NCBI GenBank assembly: GCA_023430625.1 | Contig: JAEZAA010000233.1 | Location: 1-5,647, forward strand | Length of the DNA: 5,647 nt | DNA from: Pseudomonadota bacterium | GTDB taxonomy: Bacteria > Pseudomonadota > Gammaproteobacteria > Pseudomonadales > Oleiphilaceae | Direction: 5' to 3' | Shown: piece by piece, positions 1-5,465 of the stretch | How positions within the stretch are numbered: position 1 is the first letter of the stretch | Layout: the number at the start of each line of letters is the position of its first letter | Made by a program: the position numbers and the translations under genes | The notes under the pieces: generated by a model | What the model was told of the DNA's origin: nothing | What the model saw: the letters and a program-made list of their open reading frames with translations, nothing else | Database searches by the model: none

Positions 1-171
1 CCCACGTGGTATTTGGGCGCGCGCGACTGCCTTTCCGCCCGCCTGCGTTTTATTGGTCGAGCCAGTAAGGCTCTCCGCAGTCTTTCTATTACGCATATAT
101 ACCATCACCCGTTGGTCTGGTTGCACATTCCGCCGAGCGATGTGCGGTTGGCGCTGACACGGAGTCAGTAA
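1..171 (+). CDS. C-terminal fragment of an unidentified protein, possibly polysaccharide deacetylase-like
   Basis: The first plus-strand frame is open from the window edge to a TAA at 169-171, giving the last 56 residues of a protein whose start lies outside. The segment is basic (RDCLSARLRFIGRASKALRSL) and then carries a hydrophobic stretch, HHPLVWLHIPPSDVRLAL. That order, a basic helix followed by a 'LxxHPxDxR'-like strand near the C-terminus, recalls the end of DUF2334/polysaccharide deacetylase-type proteins, but the usual His-Pro pair reads Pro-Pro here, so the family call is a guess. Codon choice (many GCC, CGC, CTG) looks like real coding sequence. It would be convergent with sdhB, with 72 bases between the two stop codons. 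It could also be a chance open frame; with only 56 codons I am moderately sure it is coding and unsure of the function. Confidence 0.4.
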   Translation, partial: PTWYLGARDCLSARLRFIGRASKALRSLSITHIYHHPLVWLHIPPSDVRLALTRSQ

Positions 172-176
172 ATGGC

Positions 177-198
177 CGTTTTTGAACGAGAAAAAACG
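177..198. terminator. weak AT-rich hairpin between convergent genes
   Basis: CGTTTTT at 177-183 can pair with AAAAACG at 192-198 across an 8-base loop. It sits between the stop of the left-edge plus-strand frame and the stop of sdhB, and each strand reads a run of five or six T. That would suit a bidirectional terminator, but the stem has only two G-C pairs and would be weak. Position is the main support. Confidence 0.25.
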
Positions 199-243
199 TG
201 ATGGTATATGCCGGGCCGCAGATTTTGGGAAGTGAAGCTCCAT

Positions 244-951
244 TCAAGTTGCCTTCTTTACCAGTAACACTTTGATCCGATCAATCGCCTTCATCGGGTT
301 GAGTCCCTTGGGACATACCCAGGCGCAGTTCTGAATATTTCGGCAACGAAACACGCTGAAGGGATCCTGCAGATTTTCCAGGCGTTCTTCCGCCGCCGTG
401 TCACGGGTGTCGCTGATGAATCGATAGGCCTGCAGGAGACCGGCCGGTCCGATATAGCGTTCCGGGTTCCACCACCAGGAAGGGCATGCGGAGGTACAGC
501 AGGCGCAAAGAATGCATTCGTAGAGTCCATCCAGCTTCTTGCGATCCTCAATCGACTGTAATCGTTCGATCGCCGGAGGCGGCGTGTCGTTGATCAGAAA
601 TGGTTTTACCTGTTCGTAGTGCTTGAAGAACAGGCTCTGGTCCACAACCAGGTCCCGAATAACCGGCATGCCTGGCAACGGGCGGATCACCAGGGTATCG
701 GAGCGGCCAAGGGCCTCGCCGATCTGGGTGATGCACCCCAGCCGGTTCTTGCCGTTGATGTTCATGCCATCGGAACCGCACACGCCTTCCCGGCAGGAGC
801 GACGGTAGGTGAGGGTTGGATCCTGGGCTTTCAGGTACTCCAATGCGTCCAGCACCATCTTGTGGCGAAACTCGTCACCGATCCCATAAGTCTGCATGTG
901 GGGAGTGGTGTCTTGTTCCGGATGGTATCGGTATATCTGGACGTTGATCAT
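244..951 (-). CDS. sdhB: succinate dehydrogenase iron-sulfur subunit SdhB
   Basis: This is the iron-sulfur subunit of respiratory complex II. It passes electrons from the flavin of SdhA to ubiquinone at the membrane anchor, linking the TCA cycle to the respiratory chain on the cytoplasmic face of the inner membrane. The 235 residues are full length (about 238 in E. coli). The N-terminal ferredoxin-like domain has Cys53, Cys58, Asp61 and Cys73 for the [2Fe-2S] cluster, within RRSCREGVCGSDG. The C-terminal domain has Cys146, Cys149, Cys152 and Cys213 for [4Fe-4S], and Cys156, Cys203 and Cys209 for [3Fe-4S]. RPLPGMPVIRDLVVD and PSWWWNP are also typical. Oddities: no sdhA, sdhC or sdhD lies upstream, and Arg204 stands where E. 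coli has the quinone-site His207. The ATG at 951 has a GGAG seven bases upstream, so this start is well supported. Product identity is very secure; whether it is the main or a second sdhB copy cannot be told. Confidence 0.96.
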   Translation of the reverse strand: MINVQIYRYHPEQDTTPHMQTYGIGDEFRHKMVLDALEYLKAQDPTLTYRRSCREGVCGSDGMNINGKNRLGCITQIGEALGRSDTLVIRPLPGMPVIRDLVVDQSLFFKHYEQVKPFLINDTPPPAIERLQSIEDRKKLDGLYECILCACCTSACPSWWWNPERYIGPAGLLQAYRFISDTRDTAAEERLENLQDPFSVFRCRNIQNCAWVCPKGLNPMKAIDRIKVLLVKKAT

Positions 952-958
952 GGTCGCG

Positions 959-962
959 CTCC
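959..962 (-). promoter_or_regulatory. ribosome binding site of sdhB
   Basis: GGAG on the minus strand lies seven bases before the ATG at 951. This is normal spacing and shows that sdhB has its own translation signal. Confidence 0.6.
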
Positions 963-1013
963 AGGGTTTTTACCCATTCGTCGGAGATCTGCCGTCGTAG
1001 CGACCAGATCCTG

Positions 1014-1042
1014 ATTAATGGCCGCTAAGGCATGAATGACAA
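1014..1042 (-). promoter_or_regulatory. possible sigma-70 promoter of sdhB
   Basis: On the minus strand TTGTCA (1042-1037; five of six match TTGACA) is followed after exactly 17 bases by ATTAAT (1019-1014; four of six match TATAAT). It lies about 60 bases before the sdhB start and downstream of the PEP-CTERM gene's terminator. It would let sdhB be transcribed alone, which fits the absence of other sdh genes upstream. Such matches occur by chance, so this is a prediction from position and spacing. Confidence 0.4.
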
Positions 1043-1089
1043 CATCAACCGGAGTGACCTGGGTATGGAAATGCTGAGGTTGATCTTGG

Positions 1090-1130
1090 AAAAGGACCAG
1101 ACCGGTCCGGACGCGTCAGACCGGTCTGGT
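1090..1130 (-). terminator. intrinsic terminator after the PEP-CTERM gene
   Basis: A perfect 12-base inverted repeat, accagaccggtc at 1096-1107 and gaccggtctggt at 1119-1130, closes an 11-base loop. Read on the minus strand it lies 22 bases after the PEP-CTERM stop and is followed by CCTTTTCC, a short T run at 1090-1093. The plus strand has no T run after the stem, so the element acts for the minus-strand gene. The T run is short, so termination may be partial. Confidence 0.65.
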
Positions 1131-1152
1131 ATCCGAAGGATCGTGGAAAAGA

Positions 1153-1725
1153 TTAGGCGGCTTTGCGGCTCCGCTGCAGGCCAAGGCCGAGCAGACCCAT
1201 GCCTAACAATGCCACCGTGTAAGGCTCTGGAACTTGAGTTGCACCGGTGGACGAGAAGGAAAACTTTCCTTCAGTGCCTTGTCCGCTGAAATACCAGTTG
1301 AGAGTCGTTTCGTCATAGCCGTTACCGCTCACGGTCCCGGACCCGACTAGATCGATGAAGTTATCGTTCTGCTGAGTGACCGCGAGGGTAGTCAGTACAA
1401 AGTCGAAGCCTCCTGTGCTCCACAGGTAGGCGCCGTCCACGGAGAGAGGGCTGAAGGTCAGGTCGTTGATGCTCGCTCCGCTGCTGAAACCCAGGCCTTC
1501 GTCGGCAAAAGTGCCGGTTGCGTCCAGTACCAGGGCATTCGTGTCTGTGTTGTTAAAATCCAAGCCGGTTGCACTGCCGAGGCTGGAGGCGCCACCTTCA
1601 TTCACGGGAGTGAAAGGGCCGCCGATATCAATGGTGCCGGTAATGGGAGCGGCCATTGCAATGGATGCAGAGAATGCCAAGCAAGCGCCGAGTGTCGTTT
1701 TCGCCAGGTTTTTAACAGTCATCAT
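1153..1725 (-). CDS. PEP-CTERM sorting domain protein
   Basis: This is an exported protein carrying an exosortase sorting tail. From the ATG at 1725 it has 190 residues. A signal peptide (basic MTVKNLAK, hydrophobic core, AMA then API) probably ends after residue 25. The mature part is rich in Gly, Ser, Thr, Asp and Asn, has no cysteine and looks all-beta. A stretch around residues 93-162 (FDFVLTTLAV, GSGTVSGNGYDETTLNWYFS, FSFSS) follows a layout common among PEP-CTERM proteins. The tail at 165-190 has VPEP, a short hydrophobic helix (about 169-183) and a basic RSRK end, which are the three parts of the sorting signal. Exosortase is known to cut at this signal; no exosortase gene is in the window. 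An in-frame ATG at 1749 exists, but an AAGGAG six bases before 1725 favours the shorter form; the ATG at 1722 is equally possible. The partner or ligand is unknown. A sigma-54-type promoter lies upstream and a hairpin terminator downstream, so it is probably monocistronic. Confidence 0.93.
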   Translation of the reverse strand: MMTVKNLAKTTLGACLAFSASIAMAAPITGTIDIGGPFTPVNEGGASSLGSATGLDFNNTDTNALVLDATGTFADEGLGFSSGASINDLTFSPLSVDGAYLWSTGGFDFVLTTLAVTQQNDNFIDLVGSGTVSGNGYDETTLNWYFSGQGTEGKFSFSSTGATQVPEPYTVALLGMGLLGLGLQRSRKAA

Positions 1726-1731
1726 TGTTAG

Positions 1732-1737
1732 CTCCTT
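1732..1737 (-). promoter_or_regulatory. ribosome binding site fixing the PEP-CTERM start
   Basis: The minus strand reads AAGGAG followed by six bases and then ATGATG. This near-perfect Shine-Dalgarno selects the start at 1725 (or 1722). The upstream in-frame ATG at 1749 would put the motif inside the coding sequence and add eight residues before the signal peptide. Confidence 0.8.
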
Positions 1738-1801
1738 AATGAACGACAACTTGTTGAGTATTGTGATAACGCCCTCACTCCTTTTGGCGTCGAGATCAGT
1801 A

Positions 1802-1818
1802 ATGCACCAGTTGTGCCA
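1802..1818 (-). promoter_or_regulatory. sigma-54 (RpoN) type -24/-12 promoter of the PEP-CTERM gene
   Basis: The minus strand reads TGGCACAACTGGTGCAT. It has the diagnostic GG, ten bases, then GC, a complete TGGCAC at -24, and GTGCA where consensus has TTGCA, so one core mismatch. Transcription would start near 1792, leaving a leader of about 65-70 bases before the ATG at 1725. Sigma-54 control, through the PrsK/PrsR two-component pair, is a known association of some PEP-CTERM/exosortase systems. Activator sites would be expected in the non-coding stretch further upstream, but I could not identify them. Confidence 0.65.
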
Positions 1819-2180
1819 CTGTCTTAATTTATCGACAAAACAAACACATAGTTTCAGTTGTATAGGGTGTGGCGCACGATCACTGGCCCATTCCTCGTAA
1901 AGGAGCCTGACATCTACGCGTTATTACGTATAACCGCTAGACGCTTCCAGTGGGCTTTTTTGAGTGGTGGGATGATCAATGCGAGGGGGCAAGCCGATTG
2001 TTTGCGAGTGAACACTTAGAATCAGGTCCACGTAGTATAGGGGGCAGTGGTGTATCGCTAACGAATCCCCGTAACGAGTAAAGCCGGATGGAAGTAGCGC
2101 TGGGAGTGTGATCGCTCTCTCAAACTTGTGTAAACGCAATCGACAGTTTTGTTTTCGGTTGAGGCCTGCTGACATTGTTA
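1819..2180. other. long non-coding stretch between the PEP-CTERM promoter and the glycosyltransferase terminator
   Basis: About 360 bases hold no gene that I can support. The only sizeable minus-strand frame (1924-2175) lacks a Shine-Dalgarno and starts right after the T run of the upstream terminator. An imperfect dyad, gttat-tacgt-ataac, lies at 1920-1934, and a plus-strand run of six T occurs at 1958-1963 without a convincing stem before it. The stretch lies upstream of a sigma-54-type promoter, so it is the natural place for activator binding sites, but this is inference from position. Confidence 0.45.
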
Positions 2181-2226
2181 AAAACGGCTGGCGGCATTAG
2201 CCTCTTTCGGTCAAGAGGTTAGCCGC
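2180..2226 (-). terminator. terminator-like hairpin after the glycosyltransferase genes
   Basis: On the minus strand GCGGC (2226-2222) and CCTCTT-type arms form a stem: cctctt at 2201-2206 pairs with aagagg at 2213-2218 around a six-base loop, and gcggc at 2191-2195 pairs with gccgc at 2222-2226 across a small internal loop. Alternatively agccg at 2221-2225 pairs with cggct at 2185-2189, directly before the T run. Five T residues follow on the minus strand (2184-2180). It begins about 16 bases after the glycosyltransferase stop at 2243, where a terminator is expected. Confidence 0.6.
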
Positions 2227-2242
2227 GGCTAAGATGGTGTGC

Positions 2243-3379
2243 TCAAGAGCTGCCAAGTTGCTGGGGCGCGGCCTCGGTACGGGTGTAAAGACGCAGGGTG
2301 CGTTCGGCGATGTCATCCCAGTCGAACTGCTCCAAGATGCGCTGGGTGTTGGCTTGATACTGCTCATAAGACGCCACAGCGAGCTTTGCTGCCAAGGCCT
2401 CTGTATTGCCAACCGGAAAATAGCAGGTCGCTGGCAACTGGACATCCAGGTTCGGGCCGATGTCGCTCAGTAGGACAGGGATGCCGAAACTCAACGCCTC
2501 CAATGCGGCGATGGGTAATCCTTCATGGTAAGACGCGAGAACGAACAGCGCGGCATTGGCGAACAGAGCATGCAGTGCATCGCCTCGTTGGAAACCGACG
2601 AACAGGATTTGCTCCGATTGCTGCTGCAACAAGCCGCGTGAAAAGTCGTCCGGATGGTCGGACGCACCGGCGATGACCAGTGGATAGGGCAGTTGGGCTG
2701 CGCGCACGGCCTGCACCAGATCCTGAAACCCTTTCTCCGGTACTAGCCGCCCAACAGAGAGCACATATTGTCCGGGTTTAAGGCCAAACTGCGCCAATAC
2801 CGGGTGATGGCGCAGCTGGTCGGCTGCAGCACGAGGGCCCACATCGGCACCATTAGGAATGTACAGCAACTTATCCTGGTGCGCCGGGTATTGTTGCTTC
2901 AGGGCTTCGCACAGTGTTGCACCGACCACGATGGTGGCGTGGGAGGCGGCAATTGCCATAGCTTCGCCCTGGCGCAACAGCCACTTTGCGAAAGCGCTCC
3001 ATTTCTGGCGTTGATAATCGGCTCCGTGGTGGGTGACGACGACCTTCATTCCCAATAGGCGAGCCAGCGGCGCAAACAGTCCGGGGCCGATGGCGTGGAT
3101 GTGGACCAGATCCGCACGGGCGACAAAACGGGCATAAAAAATGGCGATGAAGGTATGGAGGATCGTTTCGAAGTATTTGTTGCGCAAGGTCCAAAGGGAT
3201 ACGACCTCCACATCCTGGTGCTTGCTATTGGAGCTTGTGAGGTAGGGGCTGCGGCCGGTGATCACCAGATCGACGCCCGCTTTTAGGGCAGCGATACGCG
3301 GATAAATCTGCTCGCAGTGCTTCTCGATGCCACCCATCACACCAGGTATGCCACGCAAACCCACTACACAGACTTTCAT
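2243..3379 (-). CDS. GT4-family glycosyltransferase
   Basis: This is a retaining, GT-B fold glycosyltransferase that probably moves a sugar from a nucleotide donor to a growing surface or exported polysaccharide at the cytoplasmic face of the membrane. The 378 residues are full length. The N-terminal acceptor domain begins with MKVCVVGLRGIPGVMGGIEK, whose glycine-rich loop and GGIE are typical, and contains VHIHAIGPG (about 92-100) and VTHHGADYQ (about 115-123). The C-terminal donor domain has YIPNGAD (173-179), LSVGRLVPEKGF (207-218) and the EX7E motif with Glu286 and Glu294 in SYHEGLPIAALEALSFGIPV. The ATG at 3379 is 24 bases after the stop of the upstream glycosyltransferase; a purine-rich AGGAAGG lies about 12 bases before it, slightly far. 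The genes are probably co-transcribed. A terminator-like hairpin follows. Family is secure; donor sugar, linkage and polymer cannot be read from sequence. Confidence 0.93.
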   Translation of the reverse strand: MKVCVVGLRGIPGVMGGIEKHCEQIYPRIAALKAGVDLVITGRSPYLTSSNSKHQDVEVVSLWTLRNKYFETILHTFIAIFYARFVARADLVHIHAIGPGLFAPLARLLGMKVVVTHHGADYQRQKWSAFAKWLLRQGEAMAIAASHATIVVGATLCEALKQQYPAHQDKLLYIPNGADVGPRAAADQLRHHPVLAQFGLKPGQYVLSVGRLVPEKGFQDLVQAVRAAQLPYPLVIAGASDHPDDFSRGLLQQQSEQILFVGFQRGDALHALFANAALFVLASYHEGLPIAALEALSFGIPVLLSDIGPNLDVQLPATCYFPVGNTEALAAKLAVASYEQYQANTQRILEQFDWDDIAERTLRLYTRTEAAPQQLGSS

Positions 3380-3403
3380 GATCTGGAGGTCCCTTCCTCG
3401 GAT

Positions 3404-4597
3404 TTAGATGATGGTGGTTTCCATACGGTCATCCTGACCGCCGCCAGATTGCTGGAATCCGGCTGTTAGTGCCGCAAAGTATGCACTGACGGTTCGGGCG
3501 AAGCCAAACTCCCGGATTCGCAACTGACTCTGCTGCCGGTAATGGGCGCGAACCGTCGGATCACCCAGATACTGCAATGCCTGGGCCATGCTCTCCTGAT
3601 CATTGACCGGAACCAGTACGCCATAGTCGGCAGGAAAGGCACTTGGCTCATGCACATGAATGACGCCATGCAGGATCTCGGCTGGCCCGGAATCGCAATC
3701 GGTCGCGACCACCGGTAGCCCCAAAGCCATCGCTTCCGCCATGGCATTGGGAAAGCCTTCAGCGGAAGAGGCAAACGCCGCATAGGCTGCGCGTGCCATC
3801 ACGGCATAGGGGTTCTTGACGAACCCGGCGAGTATCACGCGCTCCTGAAGGCCCAGCTCGTTGATCAGGTTGGTAAGCGAATCCCGTTCCGGACCTTCGC
3901 CAAGAATCACCAGCTTCTCCGGAATCCCGGACTGGTGATAAGCGCGGATCAGCAAGGGGAAATTCTTGTTCGGCACCAGGCGCCCGACACTGACAATATA
4001 AGGATCAGCAAGTTGCAGGGCCGGCGTCTGTGTCCCAGCTTGTTGCAGCTGATCCAGATCATAGGGGTTGTAGATCACCATGAGCCGGTCTAGCGGCACA
4101 CGGAAGTTACTCCGCAGATCCTCCGCCACGCCCTGGGAGACTGCCAGTACCTGATCCGCCAGTGGGTAAAGCATGCGTACGATCAGCTTGTTGATCCGGC
4201 CTTTGAGTCCAGCACCGAAATGGCTGGATGTGTTGACCCGCTCGCTCAGGATGCAGCGATAGGAAAGGGTTCGCGCAACGAGAACGTTGGCGCAGTTAGC
4301 GCGGTTGAGAAAACTCAGAACCACGTCTGGCTGAATATTTTTCAACTGACTCTGCAGCGACAGGATGCTTTTGATTAGGCTGCCCTGGCAATCCAGTCGA
4401 ATTGCCTTGATGTAGGCAGGAATCGGGTGAACCTCAGGTTTGCGATCCAGCAAAATCAGGTAGGGCTCAGCGTCTTTGAGCAGCGTTTCCATGCGTGCCA
4501 GCAGGAGGCTCAGAACCCGCTCCGCACCGCCACCTTCAAGCGAGTTGATGACGAACACGACCCGGAAGGGCGCTTTCGCTCCTGAGTTCCATCTCAT
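3404..4597 (-). CDS. GT4-family glycosyltransferase
   Basis: This is a second GT-B fold, GT4-type glycosyltransferase of 397 residues, likely acting in the same polysaccharide pathway as the gene after it. The N-terminal domain has VVFVINSLEGGGAERVLS (13-30), the usual first strand and glycine loop. DVVLSFLNRANCANVLVA (91-108) and the ILSERVNTSSHF segment (116-127) follow the GT4 pattern in which the acceptor domain carries a SER-N motif. The donor domain has VIYNPYD (174-180), IVSVGRLVPNKNF (201-213), LGEGPERDSL (232-241) and EX7E with Glu280 and Glu288 in SSAEGFPNAMAEAMALGLPV. The last residues (about 382-397) are Gln/Gly/Asp-rich and look like a loose tail. The ATG at 4597 has GGAG about ten bases upstream; it directly precedes the first conserved strand, so no later start is likely. 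It is the first gene of the probable two-gene transcript. I saw only a weak -10-like CATAAT upstream. Substrate is unknown. Confidence 0.93.
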   Translation of the reverse strand: MRWNSGAKAPFRVVFVINSLEGGGAERVLSLLLARMETLLKDAEPYLILLDRKPEVHPIPAYIKAIRLDCQGSLIKSILSLQSQLKNIQPDVVLSFLNRANCANVLVARTLSYRCILSERVNTSSHFGAGLKGRINKLIVRMLYPLADQVLAVSQGVAEDLRSNFRVPLDRLMVIYNPYDLDQLQQAGTQTPALQLADPYIVSVGRLVPNKNFPLLIRAYHQSGIPEKLVILGEGPERDSLTNLINELGLQERVILAGFVKNPYAVMARAAYAAFASSAEGFPNAMAEAMALGLPVVATDCDSGPAEILHGVIHVHEPSAFPADYGVLVPVNDQESMAQALQYLGDPTVRAHYRQQSQLRIREFGFARTVSAYFAALTAGFQQSGGGQDDRMETTII

Positions 4598-4768
4598 CCC
4601 TGTAAGACTCCATTAGACTGCGTGGCCGCCAATCAGGCTGGGTAAGGTCGCATTATGCCTAGCGATCATGGCGATAACCACAATGATAGGGTTAGGTGAT
4701 CCTCATCGGTACGGGCCACACTGTCTACGGTTTATTCTCTATAAGAACAGTGCTGGATGAAGCGGACG

Positions 4769-5182
4769 TTACTTCTTCGCCGAACAAGCAGCCTCAATTT
4801 TCTTGGTCAGGCCCTTGCGGCTATCGTCATACTTATCAATTTCGGCCACTCGATCAGGGTCGTTAACCACTTTCGCGCGGACCCTATCTTGGTAGATGAG
4901 GTAGGAAAGATAGCTTTCGTAGAAGAGTTCTTCTGCCGGAATGTCTTTCACGAAGTCTGAGCCGCATTCACATTGCTTCTTCTCTGCGTCCGTTGTTGCG
5001 CCCTTGAGACACCCTTCGAGATAGATTTGGCTTTGGTTGGTGAAAGTGCCGGAGTCCTTCGCTTTCTCATACAGGGCGACGTTTTCAGGTTTTGAATAGA
5101 ACTCGGCCTGGGTAGGGTATTCGTTAGAGTGGGCGATTAAGGGGGAGAAGGCGAGGGTTGCAGTTAGAAGAAGCTTTTTCAT
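4769..5182 (-). CDS. small exported protein with four cysteines, function unknown
   Basis: I do not recognise the family. The 137-residue product begins with a clear Sec signal peptide: MKK, a hydrophobic core (LLLTATLAFSPLIA) and likely cleavage after AHS at residue 19. There is no lipobox, so it should be released into the periplasm or outside. The mature chain of about 118 residues is highly charged and probably helical, with Tyr-rich stretches at 84-97. It has only four cysteines: Cys58, Cys71, Cys73 (a C-x-C within QCECGSD) and Cys133. Even number and export suggest two disulfides; metal or cofactor binding is possible, but no heme CxxCH is present. The ATG at 5182 has AAGGA eight bases upstream. 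It is not closely linked to the glycosyltransferases (171 bases apart) and has no obvious strong terminator. That it is a gene is well supported by signal peptide, ribosome site and length. Confidence 0.8.
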   Translation of the reverse strand: MKKLLLTATLAFSPLIAHSNEYPTQAEFYSKPENVALYEKAKDSGTFTNQSQIYLEGCLKGATTDAEKKQCECGSDFVKDIPAEELFYESYLSYLIYQDRVRAKVVNDPDRVAEIDKYDDSRKGLTKKIEAACSAKK

Positions 5183-5190
5183 TGTTTTTA

Positions 5191-5195
5191 TCCTT
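5191..5195 (-). promoter_or_regulatory. ribosome binding site of the small exported protein
   Basis: AAGGA on the minus strand lies eight bases before the ATG at 5182, supporting that start. Confidence 0.6.
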
Positions 5196-5465
5196 GGTGA
5201 AAAGGTTAGATTACCTGAAAGCGGGTGACTCTGCCGAGCTAAGATGCTGGGTAGTACGATCAGAATGGGCCACTGAGCGAGTCCTGGCGGTCGCGCCGGC
5301 TTATACGGATACGTCAGAGTCGATGTTGACGCTATAGGGCGTCATGGCCTCCGCCCTGGACACGAATAGTCAATGCCGGGTGACTATCTCTTGTCCTCGG
5401 TCAGGCTGTTAGTGGTCCTAGATCGATACCACTAGACCCAGACGCTTTATTGCCCCTGCCAAGAA
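5196..5465. other. gene-free stretch between the exported protein and the Rhs fragment
   Basis: About 270 bases show no coding frame I can support, no tRNA and no recognisable transposon end. The promoter of the exported-protein gene should lie at its left side, but no clear -35/-10 pair stands out. It contains one small hairpin at 5410-5434, listed separately. Confidence 0.4.
5410..5434. repeat. 7-base inverted repeat downstream of the Rhs fragment
   Basis: tagtggt at 5410-5416 and accacta at 5428-5434 form a perfect stem around an 11-base loop. It lies about 30 bases after the Rhs stop on the minus strand. No T run follows on either strand, so a terminator role is doubtful. Confidence 0.4.

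Noticed and set aside
619..1014. 131-codon plus-strand open frame opposite sdhB
   Set aside because: It is the antisense shadow of a strongly conserved gene and has no domain of its own.
954..1117. Minus-strand open frame leading into the sdhB start with a stop overlapping its ATG, a possible sdhA remnant
   Set aside because: It has no usable early start codon, shows no resemblance to the SdhA C-terminus, and runs through the terminator stem; the overlap is likely chance.
1466..1900. 144-codon plus-strand open frame opposite the PEP-CTERM gene
   Set aside because: It overlaps the convincing PEP-CTERM reading frame and its promoter on the other strand and has no recognisable features.
1924..2175. 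83-codon minus-strand open frame in the long non-coding stretch
   Set aside because: There is no Shine-Dalgarno, the start lies just after the terminator T run, the composition has no recognisable domain, and nothing around it supports translation.
4718..4752. Inverted repeat cactgt/acagtg after the small exported protein gene, a possible terminator
   Set aside because: The loop is long, pairing needs a large bulge, and no T run follows on the minus strand.
5222..5385. Direct repeat cgggtgact at 5222-5230 and 5377-5385
   Set aside because: Nine bases with no extension and no element between them; expected by chance at this length scale.
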